Part shown: positions 38,694 through 50,272 of the stretch, in pieces
How positions within the stretch are numbered: the first letter of the stretch is position 1
Layout of the letters: every line of letters starts with the position of its first letter
Source: Fimbriimonadaceae bacterium
GTDB lineage: Bacteria > Armatimonadota > Fimbriimonadia > Fimbriimonadales > Fimbriimonadaceae
DNA length: 64,000 nucleotides
NCBI GenBank assembly: GCA_025934835.1
Contig: JAICWL010000001.1
Coordinates: 1 to 64,000, forward strand
Reading direction: 5' to 3'
Translations under genes and position numbers: made by a program
The notes under the pieces: generated by a model
The model's database searches: none
Seen by the model: only the letters and a program-made list of their open reading frames with translations
What the model was told of the DNA's origin: nothing

Positions 38694-39867
38694 ATAACTT
38701 CATGCGACGGCGGGCCTTGCCCCGCACGAGATACGCGCCCACGCAGAGCGCTCCACCAAAGAAAATCGAAGTCGGCTTCGATCCGGACTTCATCATCGCG
38801 CTGAGCGGAGCCAGCGCCACATCGCTCTGGGCGACGAGCGGGACGCTCTGCTCGAATCCGTCCGCGTCCCGCAGGATCAGCTCGCCAACCTTCTGCCCTT
38901 TGGCGATCGGCGCGGTAACGGGATCGGGAACGATCTGGGTTGTGGCCTCACCGGTTTCGTTGCGCCGGACGAGGCTGTAAATCGGCGAAGCGGGAGCGAC
39001 CTCCACCCCGGCGCTCGCACCCCCGCTCACCTGCACCGTACCGACGCTCTGTCCTGGATCGAACTCCAAGCCTTTGCGATAATTTTGAAAAGCGAAGTCG
39101 AGCATCTTCTGGTGGTCGAGCTGCCAATGGTCGCTCTTCATCACCACCGTGATCACACGAAAGCCGTCGCGCGTGGCGCTCCCCACATAGCAATGGCCCG
39201 CGGGCACCGTGTAGCCGGTCTTGATGCCGTCTGCAGTCGGATCCTTGGCCAGCCACTTGTTTCGGGTGACCATATGGGTGTCCTTCTGATTGATGCTTCG
39301 ATGGACTTGGTACTTCTGGGTGCGGACGACCTCTTCGAACGGCTCCAGCCGCATCGCCTCGCGAGCGATCCGCGCCAGGTCGTGCGCGCATGTCCAGTGG
39401 TTCTTGTCGTTCAGCCCGTTCGGGTTGTCGAAATGCGTGTTGGTGCAACCTATCGCCGCCGCCCGATCGTTCATCAGCTTCGAAAACGCCGGAATGCTGC
39501 CGCTGATGTGCTTTGCGACCGCATAGGCGCCGTCATTCGCGCTTCGAAGCATCATCGCGTAGAGCATGTCGTGGGCCGAGATCCGCTCCCCGGGCTTCAG
39601 GTGCATGCTCGATTCCTTGACCGTCTCGATCTCCGGGGGCGCCACGATCGTTTCGTTCGGGGTGCACCGCTCGACCAGCAGCATGCCGGTCATGATCTTC
39701 GTGGTGCTCGCGGGATACCGAGATGTTTCGGCGTCTTTCGACCAGAGGACTTTGCCGCTTCCAGCGTCGATGATGATGGCGCTGGCGGCGCTAACGTCAA
39801 GCTGTGCGCATGCCAGGGCCGGCGCAAATGCCGCCAGCACGATCAGATGCCGAGCGTGTCTCCTCAT
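38662..39867 (-). CDS. D-alanyl-D-alanine carboxypeptidase (penicillin-binding protein, S11 family)
   Basis: YPASTTKIMTGMLLVE (SxxK), SANDGAYAVAKHI (SxN), DGIKTGYTVPAG (KTG). Confidence 0.95.
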   Translation of the reverse strand: MRRHARHLIVLAAFAPALACAQLDVSAASAIIIDAGSGKVLWSKDAETSRYPASTTKIMTGMLLVERCTPNETIVAPPEIETVKESSMHLKPGERISAHDMLYAMMLRSANDGAYAVAKHISGSIPAFSKLMNDRAAAIGCTNTHFDNPNGLNDKNHWTCAHDLARIAREAMRLEPFEEVVRTQKYQVHRSINQKDTHMVTRNKWLAKDPTADGIKTGYTVPAGHCYVGSATRDGFRVITVVMKSDHWQLDHQKMLDFAFQNYRKGLEFDPGQSVGTVQVSGGASAGVEVAPASPIYSLVRRNETGEATTQIVPDPVTAPIAKGQKVGELILRDADGFEQSVPLVAQSDVALAPLSAMMKSGSKPTSIFFGGALCVGAYLVRGKARRRMKLYAKRAPRPRA

Positions 39868-39932
39868 CGTTCGTCCTAGATCAATGACGATTCTACCGGC
39901 GCAAGGGCATGTCGCCTGCCTCAAACCTTCGA

Positions 39933-40496
39933 CTATTGCTCCACGGAACGCAACCGGTAGTCGTAGCCGGAGATCTCGTAGACGACCAGCTCTCCATACG
40001 ACGGGTGGGGTTCGACGCCTAGGAAACGCATGCCGCTTCGCTCCAGCACCCGCTGAGAGGCGACGTTGGAAACCTCGCATCTGCCCACGACGCGTCCGAG
40101 CTTCAGGCGGGTGAAACCCCACATCAGCAGTCCGCGAAGCCCTTCGGTCGCGTACCCGCGATTACGAAACGGCTGGAGCACCGAGTAGCCAACCTCGCAA
40201 TCTGCGCCCAGGCTCAAGGGTCCGAAGCTCCCCCCGCCATGGAACCCGACGTCTCCAACGAGCTTGGGCTCGAGCTTCGAGATCATTACGCCACCCCACT
40301 GGATCTTCGCCGGATTCGCACGAAGCTGTTCGGCAAGAAGTGGAAGGAATTCGCGCATCTCTGCTTCCGGCCAATCCATCGATACTTCAGCACCCAACAG
40401 CTCGCCGAGCAGCTTGCGGTCGCCTGCCGCCGCCTCGATCGACTCCGGCGTGAGCGGCACGACGCGCAGCCTGTCGGTTTCGAACAGCGACTTCAC
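39933..40496 (-). CDS. GNAT family N-acetyltransferase (RimJ/RimL-like)
   Basis: LFETDRLRVVPLTPESIEAA, EVGYSVLQPFRNRGYATEGLRGLLMWGF, NVASQRVLERSGMRFLG. Confidence 0.9.
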   Translation of the reverse strand: MKSLFETDRLRVVPLTPESIEAAAGDRKLLGELLGAEVSMDWPEAEMREFLPLLAEQLRANPAKIQWGGVMISKLEPKLVGDVGFHGGGSFGPLSLGADCEVGYSVLQPFRNRGYATEGLRGLLMWGFTRLKLGRVVGRCEVSNVASQRVLERSGMRFLGVEPHPSYGELVVYEISGYDYRLRSVEQ

Positions 40497-41026
40497 GACT
40501 CCGGGACCGCCGGCAGGCTTACGGCCAAACCCGCATCCAGCTTCGGCAGGCCGTCCAGGTCCTTGAGCTTGAATTGGTGTAGAAACTGCTGCGTAGTGCC
40601 GAACAGGCTTGGCCTTCCCGGCGCATGCTTCCGCCCCACTTCACGGATGAGCCGCCTCTCCTGCAAAATGCGGATGCCGTAGTCGCTCTGCACCCCTCGG
40701 ATCGCCTCGATCTCGGAGCTTGTAATTGGCTGACGATAGGCGACGATGGCGAGCACTTCCATTAGACTCTTGCTGAGCCTTTGGCGCTGGGGCTTGAGAA
40801 ACGCCGAGACGCACTCGGACAGCTCCTCCTTGGTCGCAAGCTGATACCCCCCTGCAAGCTCCACGAGCTGCAACGGCCCCTCGCGATCCAATCTGTCGCG
40901 AAGCAAGTCGATCGCTTCCGTCGTCTGCCCTTCCGTCAATCCGATCGATGCTCCCAAAGCTTCCGTCGAAGCGGGAGAGTCGGCCACGAACAGCAGCGCG
41001 AAAATGCGGTCGACGGAAGAGATCAT
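40493..41026 (-). CDS. scpB: Segregation and condensation protein B
   Basis: LQLVELAGGYQLATKEELSECVSAFLKPQRQRLSKSLMEVLAIVAYRQPITSSEIEAIRGVQSDYGIRILQERRLI. Confidence 0.94.
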   Translation of the reverse strand: MISSVDRIFALLFVADSPASTEALGASIGLTEGQTTEAIDLLRDRLDREGPLQLVELAGGYQLATKEELSECVSAFLKPQRQRLSKSLMEVLAIVAYRQPITSSEIEAIRGVQSDYGIRILQERRLIREVGRKHAPGRPSLFGTTQQFLHQFKLKDLDGLPKLDAGLAVSLPAVPES

Positions 41027-41032
41027 CTTGAA

Positions 41033-41776
41033 TCAGGCCCTGCAGAAGAGGACCAAATCGCCATCGAGCTTGGCGCTGACCTGGCCAACGCGGATCAGCT
41101 CGAGAAGCGCCAGGAACCAGTAGACCGCATCTGCTCGGGAAAATCGGCCCGTGACGAGCTCGCCGAGTGTTCGCCACGTACCATCGATCGCTCGGAGAAC
41201 GATACCGATCTGCTCGGACAGGGATCGACGAGCCCTCGTCGGAGGCTCGAAGATCGCGCTGTCGGCACGCCTGAGCAGTCGCTCGAACGCCAGCGCCAAG
41301 TCTTGTGAGCTGACGGACTCCAGCTCGTACGGAAACTCATACGGGCTCGGGCCCGAGCCTGGTGACCGGAAGAACATCAAGCTGCGTTCTGCGTGCCAAG
41401 CGAGAAGCGCTCCGATCGCCAGGTCGTAGTCGGTGATAGACGACTCTGGAAGCTGCATCGGCTCAGCGGATTCAGGCTCAGGCTCCGGGCTCGGCAGCAG
41501 CAGCCATGCTTTGCGCTCGAGCAGATAAGCCAGTGCTGTGAGCGCGGCCGCGGCCTCATCGAGGTTCGGCGACTCCGAAAGCAGGAGGTACTCGAAGTAC
41601 GCCTCGCAGACGGGATACAGCGGCACGCCGAGCAGATCGATGCGCTGATCGCGGACGCATTGGAAAAGCATCGCCAACGAGCCTTCGAACGCCGGGGATT
41701 GAATGTTTATCGGCGGCGGCGCGATCACTCCGAGCGCGGTAACCGGACGCTCGGCCAATTGTCGGCGCGGGGCCAT
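41033..41776 (-). CDS. scpA: Segregation and condensation protein A
   Basis: FEGSLAMLFQCVRDQRIDLLGVPLYPVCEAYFEYLL...AAAALTALAYLLERKAWLLLP; precedes scpB; start adjusted downstream. Confidence 0.85.
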   Translation of the reverse strand: MAPRRQLAERPVTALGVIAPPPINIQSPAFEGSLAMLFQCVRDQRIDLLGVPLYPVCEAYFEYLLLSESPNLDEAAAALTALAYLLERKAWLLLPSPEPEPESAEPMQLPESSITDYDLAIGALLAWHAERSLMFFRSPGSGPSPYEFPYELESVSSQDLALAFERLLRRADSAIFEPPTRARRSLSEQIGIVLRAIDGTWRTLGELVTGRFSRADAVYWFLALLELIRVGQVSAKLDGDLVLFCRA

Positions 41777-41795
41777 GATGCTTAGAGACGATTGG

Positions 41796-41869
41796 AGGTG
41801 CCGGCCGGATTCGAACCGGCGAATAACGGTTTTGCAGACCGTCCCCTTAGGCCACTTGGGCACGGCACC
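41796..41869 (-). tRNA. tRNA-Cys (anticodon GCA)
   Basis: Minus strand GGTGCCG...CTGCAAA...GGTTCGAATCC...CGGCACC-T; U73 discriminator. Confidence 0.93.
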
Positions 41870-42027
41870 CCTCGAGCCTTCGCCATAAGTGTAGCTTCTT
41901 CACGCCTTTGGTGTCACGCCGAGCTAGAAGGGCCGCGAACAGTGGCCCGTCAGGTATGAATTCCTCGACTTGCTCTATAACGTGCGTATCTTCCTCTGTG
42001 GAGCCCCGCTTGGATCCTAAGCTTCGA

Positions 42028-42528
42028 ATGAGGAGGCCGAACCTGCTCGGGCTGCCGCGCGTCGAGTTGCCCCCTGGTTACGCACTCGGGGAAGCGGGCC
42101 CAGACGCCGCCGAGCCTTTGGCGCGCCTGCTGACGACCGCGTTCGGCGAGAATTGGGAGCCGGGAAAGGTACGACGCGAATTGCTGCACAACGCCGACGT
42201 GCCCAAGACATTCATAGTGACTTGGGCCGATGCCATCGTGGCGACGGCCTCGGCCCAGATTCAGCCCACGGCGTTTCCCGGCTCCGGGGTGGTGCACTGG
42301 GTGGCCGCGGACCCGACCCATTCCGGCAAAGGTTTGGGCTGCGCGGTAGTCACAGCGGTGCTGCGCGAGCTTTCAGGGATGGGCCTGAGGGATGCGGTGC
42401 TGATCACGGACGACGAGCGCCTGCCCGCGATCGCGGTGTACCGGCGCCTCGGCTTTATGCCCGAGCCTTGTCACGCTTCTCACCCCCACCGATGGACTGC
42501 CGTCCTGACGAACCTCAGCGGACGCTGA
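42028..42528 (+). CDS. GNAT family N-acetyltransferase
   Basis: VHWVAADPTHSGKGLGCAVVTAVLRELSGMGLRDAVLITDDERLPAIAVYRRLGFMP; start uncertain. Confidence 0.85.
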   Translation: MRRPNLLGLPRVELPPGYALGEAGPDAAEPLARLLTTAFGENWEPGKVRRELLHNADVPKTFIVTWADAIVATASAQIQPTAFPGSGVVHWVAADPTHSGKGLGCAVVTAVLRELSGMGLRDAVLITDDERLPAIAVYRRLGFMPEPCHASHPHRWTAVLTNLSGR

Positions 42529-42554
42529 CGCTGCGGCCCCTCGGGTGCCTGCCC

Positions 42555-43424
42555 CTACGCCCCCGCGAGAGCGCGAAGTCTCTCGAGACGCTCGGGCTGA
42601 TGCGCGAACAGCCAGAAATCTTGAGAGAGCAACCTATACGCTTCGGCGAAAAAGGGCCGCGATTCAGCGTCGCGACCCAGATCGAGAAGGCATTCCGCGA
42701 TCTCTTCCTGCACGTAGGCGCCAGGCGTTCCGTTCTTCCGGTGAGCCTCCGCGAGCCGCTCTCCAAGGGCCAACGCCTCGGTCGTGCGCCCCAACTTGCG
42801 GAGCGCGTGTCCCACCGAGTAGCGCGCGATAAGAATCGGCATCACCTCGCCTTCCGACTCGCGAAACTTGACCGACTCTTCGAACATCGCCAGAGCGTCC
42901 GCGTACCTCCCGAGCTCCGCATACGCCCAGCCGAGGTTATTCAGCAAAGGACCAACCCACTTGCGAGCGCCCGGATCGGCGGACTGTTGCGCAAATCGCA
43001 ACCCTTTGCGCGCCCAACGGAACTGTGCCGGAGGCTCCGCAGCGATCGCCAGCATGTGCAAAGCGTCGGCGGCTAGCTCGTCTTCCCCGGCCCGGCGCGC
43101 GACATTCCAAGCGCGCGAAAAGAACGGCATGGCCTCCCGCGGGCGCCCCCAGGAATTCAGGCATCGGCCCTGCTCGAGCAGAAGGCGCGCTCGGACGCGC
43201 GGCATGCCGCGCTTTAGCTCGGCCTGAACCGAATCAAGCTCCGTAACCGCTTCGTCGAACCGGCCCTGTAAACCGAGGGTCCGGCCGATCTGGGTTCGCA
43301 GCTCGAGGCGATAGTCCAGCGGCGCGCCCGGGCTCGCTGCAAGCATCTTCAGGAAGGCCTGCCTGGTTCCCTCGGGGTCCGCAAAACTCCATTTCTTATC
43401 GAAAGCGCGCTCGGTCGGTTGCAT
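42555..43424 (-). CDS. Tetratricopeptide-repeat protein
   Basis: Repeated TPR-like AxxxLGRYADALAMFEESVKF, LGRTTEALALGERLAE. Confidence 0.75.
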   Translation of the reverse strand: MQPTERAFDKKWSFADPEGTRQAFLKMLAASPGAPLDYRLELRTQIGRTLGLQGRFDEAVTELDSVQAELKRGMPRVRARLLLEQGRCLNSWGRPREAMPFFSRAWNVARRAGEDELAADALHMLAIAAEPPAQFRWARKGLRFAQQSADPGARKWVGPLLNNLGWAYAELGRYADALAMFEESVKFRESEGEVMPILIARYSVGHALRKLGRTTEALALGERLAEAHRKNGTPGAYVQEEIAECLLDLGRDAESRPFFAEAYRLLSQDFWLFAHQPERLERLRALAGA

Positions 43425-43550
43425 GCTCTCGCATTTTAGCAATGCTGCCGACACGAACCCACGGCCTGCGCCCATCGCCAAAATCCCTAGGGGCGCGGGC
43501 ACGGAGGCGAGCTTGGAACGAATCGAGTAAACTGACCGTTAATAGAAATA

Positions 43551-45513
<1,963 letters not shown>

Positions 45514-45521
45514 CCTCCTCA

Positions 45522-45547
45522 TCCTCCCCGGTCAACGCCGGGGAGGA
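45522..45547 (+). terminator. Possible terminator hairpin after dnaK (weak U-tract)
   Basis: TCCTCCCCGG-TCAACG-CCGGGGAGGA. Confidence 0.5.
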
Positions 45548-45944
45548 TTCTCCTATCCGATTCCAGCGTCGGACCCCGGTCCCTGGTCCCCAGCACCTAG
45601 GAGATCTGGACAGAACCGTAGCGGCTCTCGTGAGTCCACGGTGAATCTGTTCAGACGGGCCCTATAGCTCCAATTTAGCTTGCTTGTTCAAGGGCCGGGG
45701 CATTGTCCTGCCCGCTCCCTTTGAGCGGCATTCCCAAGCGGGAGCCTTACTCGCCCGCTGCACCGGCTCTTAACCCCGGAATCCATCGGGTTCTGCGCGA
45801 ATCAGGCACTTGTCCGTACGAACGCACGCAGGGCCTCACGGAAGCTTTGTCGTGGATGCCGGTTCCAAAACTTAACAAAGTGTCTCCAGTTCCGGGCCGG
45901 GCTACCCGACAAGACTACTGGCATTAAGCCCGCGAGGTCACTGA

Positions 45945-46790
45945 ATGTACGAACCCTATTGGGGACTCACCGAACCACCCTTCAGCCTAACACCCGACCC
46001 GCGATTCTTGTATATGAGCCGCGGCCACGAAGACGCGCTGATGATGCTTCACTACGCCATCACGCGCAACAAGGGCGCAGCCATGCTCTCCGGAGAGATC
46101 GGCCTGGGAAAAACAACCATCAGCCGAAAGATTCTGGACCTGCTGGATCCCGTGCGGAACAAAGTCGTGATGATCGTCAACCCGATCCTCACACCGACCC
46201 AGTTCTTGCAGGAGATTCTGACGCAGCTCGAGATGCCGGTGACGAGCAAGAATCGCCAGATTCTCGTTACAGAGCTTCACAAGGCGCTTCTCCGCTTTTA
46301 CGAGCGTGGACAGCGCGTGGTGCTCATGATCGACGAGGCACATCTGATCCGTTCGACGCAGACGCTGGAAGAGATCCGGCTGCTCTTGAACTGCCAGATG
46401 AACGACCAGTTTCTGATCTCCCTCGTAATGCTCGGCCAGATCGAGCTGCGCGGCAAGATCGCCAAGGTGCCGGCGCTGGAGCAGCGCATGGCCGTGCGAC
46501 AGCACTTGAAGCCGCTCGACCCGGTAGAGACCGGCGAGATGATCCTTCACAGAATGCGCGTCGCCGGCTACACCGATGAGCTTAGCCCCTTCACCCCGGA
46601 TGCCATCTTCGAGTTGCACAAGTACACGAAGGGCACCCCGCGCTTGACGAGCCAAATCGCGGACAACGCGCTTATGGTCGGCTTCGCGCAGAAGGTCAAG
46701 AAAATCGACGGCTACCTCATGCATTCGGTGATTTGCGAGTTCACGGGCACCGAATTGGACGCTTCCAAGAAGACGAAGGGGGCGGCATGA
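45945..46790 (+). CDS. ExeA/GspA-like AAA ATPase
   Basis: MYEPYWGLTEPPFSLTPDPRFLYMSRGHEDALMMLHYAITRNKGAAMLSGEIGLGKTTISRKIL; VVLMIDEAHLI. Confidence 0.92.
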   Translation: MYEPYWGLTEPPFSLTPDPRFLYMSRGHEDALMMLHYAITRNKGAAMLSGEIGLGKTTISRKILDLLDPVRNKVVMIVNPILTPTQFLQEILTQLEMPVTSKNRQILVTELHKALLRFYERGQRVVLMIDEAHLIRSTQTLEEIRLLLNCQMNDQFLISLVMLGQIELRGKIAKVPALEQRMAVRQHLKPLDPVETGEMILHRMRVAGYTDELSPFTPDAIFELHKYTKGTPRLTSQIADNALMVGFAQKVKKIDGYLMHSVICEFTGTELDASKKTKGAA

Positions 46791-47236
46791 ATCTCGCAGA
46801 CGCAATCCGGCAGGCTGCGCAGCAAAGTAGCGGCCTCACCTATATCAACCAGGCCCAGTCCGTTCCGGAAGGGCCATTCGGAGGGGAGCAACCCATGGAA
46901 GTCATCGAATCAGGCGGACAGTTCGTAGCCCCTGCAAGCGCGGCGCCCGAAGCGCCCTCGACAATGGTTTCCGCCGGAAACGTCGTGCGCCTGGAGCTTT
47001 TCCTCGCCCCTGAGCAGCTCAGCAGCCTTTTCAAGGCCGTGGTCAGCTCTCAGCACACCGTCATGACGCTTCGCGAAGCTGCGAACTTCCTTCGAATTCC
47101 GGCGAACGCCCTCGATCAGATGGCTCAGGATCGCGAGATTCCAGCCTTCCAGGTCGATGGAAAGTGGCGATTCTCCAGAGCAACTCTCGAAGAGTGGCTC
47201 ACGATCCGAACGGCTCAGACCGAGCAAGAGGCGTAA
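46787..47236 (+). CDS. Helix-turn-helix (excisionase-family) DNA-binding domain protein within pil operon
   Basis: MTLREAANFLRIPANALDQMAQDREIPAFQVDGKWRFSRATLEEWL = HTH_17/excisionase-type fold; ATGA overlap with upstream gene. Confidence 0.85.
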   Translation: MNLADAIRQAAQQSSGLTYINQAQSVPEGPFGGEQPMEVIESGGQFVAPASAAPEAPSTMVSAGNVVRLELFLAPEQLSSLFKAVVSSQHTVMTLREAANFLRIPANALDQMAQDREIPAFQVDGKWRFSRATLEEWLTIRTAQTEQEA

Positions 47237-47239
47237 CCC

Positions 47240-48313
47240 ATGGCGTTGTTCTCGAAACGATCGTTTGTGGGGCTCGACCTCGGTCACTACAGCCTTAAGG
47301 CCGTACAGCTCGAGAAGACGCCGGGCGGGTGGAGGGTTACCAAATCCGCCACCGCGCCAACGCCCCCCGACGCGCTCAAAGATGGGGTCGTGATCGACCC
47401 GCAGACGATGGGCAACGCCATAAAGGCAATGCTCCGCGATGCGGGCATCACGGCTACTACAGCCACTATCGCGGCGGCGGGAGGCTCTCTCTTCGTGCGG
47501 CCCGTCCCGTTTCCGAAGATGAGCGAGGCCGCGCTTCGTAAGTCCATCAAGTTCGAAGCCAGCAGGTACGTTCCCGGCTCGGTCGAAGACAGCTTCGTCG
47601 AGTTCGAAATCATGGGTCCGATCAATGAGACCCAGATGAACGTGCTCATCGTGGCCGCTCCGAAGGACATTGTCGATTCGCGCGTCCAAGCTTGCGAAGC
47701 CGCCGGCCTCGAGGTCGACATCGTCGACGTTGAGATGTTCGCGGCCTACCGATCGCTCGTCGAGGCCTACCAGGACGAGGGCTCCCTCTCCACTATGGCC
47801 ATCGTCGACATCGGCGCGAGCACCACGAACATGAGCGTGGTCGACCACGGCGTGTTCGCCATGAACCGTTCGATCCCGAACGGCGGCAAGGCGCTCACCG
47901 ACGCGTTGAAGAGCTATTTCAAACTCTCGGATGAAGATGCCGAGCACGGCAAGGCGCAGCTCGATGTCAGCGAACTGCTCGACGAAGTGCCCAAGGAGAA
48001 CCCGCCACTGCGCGTTCTTCAGCCGCATCTGGACGATCTCGTGCGCGAAGTCCGGCGTTCGCTGAACTACTTCCAGTCTCAGCAGACGGAAGGAAGCGAC
48101 CCGCGAGCGGTAGAGCGGCTCGTTTTGGCGGGCGGGGGTGCAAAGCTGCCCGGAATCGCCCGATATATCGAACATAAGCTTGGGCTCCCTGTGCAATGTG
48201 CCGGGGTGTTCGAGAATCCGAGAATTCTGCACGGAAGCACGAAAGACGATTCCGGTCTCGAGCTTGCGGTCGCGTCCGGCCTCGCGATGAGGGGCCTGGC
48301 GAAGGCGGCGTGA
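47240..48313 (+). CDS. pilM: Type IV pilus assembly protein PilM
   Basis: FVGLDLGHYSLKAVQLEKT, VRPVPFPKMSEAALRKSIKFEASRYVPGSVEDS, MAIVDIGASTTNMSVV, VLAGGGAKLPGI. Confidence 0.95.
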   Translation: MALFSKRSFVGLDLGHYSLKAVQLEKTPGGWRVTKSATAPTPPDALKDGVVIDPQTMGNAIKAMLRDAGITATTATIAAAGGSLFVRPVPFPKMSEAALRKSIKFEASRYVPGSVEDSFVEFEIMGPINETQMNVLIVAAPKDIVDSRVQACEAAGLEVDIVDVEMFAAYRSLVEAYQDEGSLSTMAIVDIGASTTNMSVVDHGVFAMNRSIPNGGKALTDALKSYFKLSDEDAEHGKAQLDVSELLDEVPKENPPLRVLQPHLDDLVREVRRSLNYFQSQQTEGSDPRAVERLVLAGGGAKLPGIARYIEHKLGLPVQCAGVFENPRILHGSTKDDSGLELAVASGLAMRGLAKAA

Positions 48314-48415
48314 GGGACAAGTGTTGAGCTCTAGGTCTAGGTATTCGAGACTCGAGGCTCATCACTGAAAACTCAAAGCTAGAGATTTAACACTGAACAT
48401 TCATTAGGAAACACC

Positions 48416-49021
48416 ATGCCATTGGTCAATCTCATCCAGGAACAGCGGCTGAGCTCCCGGCGAAAGGAGGCACAGGCTAGGATTGCCTTCCTCGGCTTCG
48501 TCGGTAGTTCCGTGGCCGCTGTCGGAGCTTACGGATTCCTCCTGTATCTGGGATCTGCGACGGCCGGAACCGAAGCGCGCCTGCGCGCCGACCGTCAGCG
48601 GTTGGAGCCCACGGTGCAGCACATCGAGGACGAGCAAAAGGAGATTCAGGCGCTCAGCCCGAGACTGAAAACCCTCGAGGATGCTCAGCAGACGAGCTCC
48701 CGGTGGGCTCAGATTCTGCAGCACCTGACAGTCCAGACTCCCAAAGACGTGTGGCTCACGTCCCTGCGCTCAACCGTCACCGACCCGACCAAGCCAGTCA
48801 CGCTGAGTCTTCAAGGCATCGGTATGTCGCAGGCTCCCATCGCAGAGTTCATGCTGCGGGTCCAAAACGAAAAGGACCTTCAGAACGTGAACCTGCGCTA
48901 CACGCAGGAGAAGATGGTGCTGAACAACCACACGGTCGAATTCGCGGTGGACGCGGACGTCAATGGGACGGCCGAGGAGAAGCCCAAAGAGAAGAAGGAC
49001 GATTCGGGGGTGAAGGCGTGA
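48416..49021 (+). CDS. pilN: PilN-type fimbrial assembly protein
   Basis: Single TM; WAQILQHLTVQTPKDVWLTSLRSTVTDPTKPVTLSLQGIGMSQAPIAEFMLRVQNEKDLQNVNL; position between pilM and pilO. Confidence 0.88.
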   Translation: MPLVNLIQEQRLSSRRKEAQARIAFLGFVGSSVAAVGAYGFLLYLGSATAGTEARLRADRQRLEPTVQHIEDEQKEIQALSPRLKTLEDAQQTSSRWAQILQHLTVQTPKDVWLTSLRSTVTDPTKPVTLSLQGIGMSQAPIAEFMLRVQNEKDLQNVNLRYTQEKMVLNNHTVEFAVDADVNGTAEEKPKEKKDDSGVKA

Positions 49022-49668
49022 GACGCAAAGTCCCCGATCCCAAGATCTTCTTCGGCTTGGCGCTGCTCGCGGTCCTTGGAGGCGGAGGGCTCTGCTACTT
49101 CCAGTGGAGTTCGATCTCCGACATCCAGGACAAGATCGCCGCCCTCAAGAAAGAGGGAGTCGACGAAAAGAGCGTGAACAAGGAATATGCCGACGCGCAG
49201 ACGCAGCTCGGCGACCTGAAGGCCAAACTCGCCCACCTCGAGGCGGGCGTGCCGGCGTTCGCATACATGCCCACGATGCTCAAGGAGCTTGAGACCACGG
49301 GCAAGCAGTACGGAATCGAAGTCTTGGGCGTTCGCCCCGTCGTCAAGGCGGTGACTTCGCCCATCAAGAACCAGGACTCGGAGGACAAGCCGAGCCGCAA
49401 GCCGTACGAGGAGCAGGACATTGAAGTGAAGGGCAGAGGCCACTTCGGCGACGTCATGCGGTTCGTACAGGGCTTGAACAATTTCCCGAAGATCGTAGCC
49501 GCGCGCACTGTCTCGATGGAGCCCAAGGGGCAATCCTCGGGGGTGCCGAGCGACCTGCTCGACGTGACCGTCACGCTGCGCGCCTACCTCTTCAAGGATC
49601 AGAAGCCGATTGCTGCAAGCGGACAAACCGCAATGCAAGGCTCGACCAAGGAGGGACGCAATGGTTGA
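49018..49668 (+). CDS. pilO: PilO-type pilus assembly protein
   Basis: GTG start overlapping pilN stop (GTGA): VRRKVPDPKIFFGLALLAVLGGGGLCYFQWSSISDIQDKIAALKKE...MLKELETTGKQYGIEVLGVRP. Track ORF 48703-49668 over-extends into pilN. Confidence 0.85.
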   Translation: MRRKVPDPKIFFGLALLAVLGGGGLCYFQWSSISDIQDKIAALKKEGVDEKSVNKEYADAQTQLGDLKAKLAHLEAGVPAFAYMPTMLKELETTGKQYGIEVLGVRPVVKAVTSPIKNQDSEDKPSRKPYEEQDIEVKGRGHFGDVMRFVQGLNNFPKIVAARTVSMEPKGQSSGVPSDLLDVTVTLRAYLFKDQKPIAASGQTAMQGSTKEGRNG

Positions 49669-50272
49669 TCGGAACAAGCAGATCGTCATCGGAGCCTTGC
49701 TCCTGGTTCTGCTTGGCATAGGCGGCTTTCAGTTCATGCGCGGGGGCGACACGCCCACGCCGGCGCCGAAGCCAGAACAGAAGAAGGAACCGGCGAAAAC
49801 CGACGCCAAACCGGCCGAGGATCCGGTCAAGAACCCCGAAGTGTCGGGCGATCTCGCGCAGCGAGATCCGTTCCACGCGGTGACTCTAACGGATCCAACC
49901 GTGCACGAACCGACGCCGACTCCGGCGGCCCCGCACACGGCGCCAACACGCCGATTTGCACCGGCGCCGCTTCCGAGTGGCGCAGGCTTCCAGCCAATGG
50001 GAGTTCCTGGCGCGGACAAAATCGCGCTGCAGCCCATGGCGTCGCAAGAGAAGAAAGAGCCGACTTTCGACTATTCGCTCTCTGGCGTGGTCGTCGGGCA
50101 CAAACCCGTTGCCGTGTTCAAGGATTCCGGTGGCGGGCAGCACCTCGTGCCCGCAGGCGGTTCGATCGATGGAGATTCGTCGGTCGTCTCCGTGGGAGAT
50201 TCGGAGGTCTACGTGAAATTTAGGGGCAAGACGCTCCGATTGACCATGGGAGGGAACCCAGGTGGGAAATAA
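49661..50272 (+). CDS. pilP: PilP-like pilus assembly lipoprotein/inner membrane protein
   Basis: N-terminal TM; Pro-rich linker; FDYSLSGVVVGHKPVAVFKDSGGGQHLVPAGGSIDGDSSVVSVGDSEVYVKFRGKTLRL; position before pilQ. Confidence 0.7.
   Translation: MVDRNKQIVIGALLLVLLGIGGFQFMRGGDTPTPAPKPEQKKEPAKTDAKPAEDPVKNPEVSGDLAQRDPFHAVTLTDPTVHEPTPTPAAPHTAPTRRFAPAPLPSGAGFQPMGVPGADKIALQPMASQEKKEPTFDYSLSGVVVGHKPVAVFKDSGGGQHLVPAGGSIDGDSSVVSVGDSEVYVKFRGKTLRLTMGGNPGGK

Noticed and set aside
45680-45944. c-di-GMP riboswitch upstream of the pil operon
   Set aside because: Searched by eye for GEMM-I core sequences (GCAAA.., GACGCAAAGCC) and did not find them.
46910-48232. 440-aa minus-strand ORF
   Set aside because: Antisense to pilM and the HTH gene; no coding-like composition.
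48703-49017. N-terminal part of track ORF 48703-49668
   Set aside because: Out-of-frame over pilN; the true pilO start is GTG 49018.
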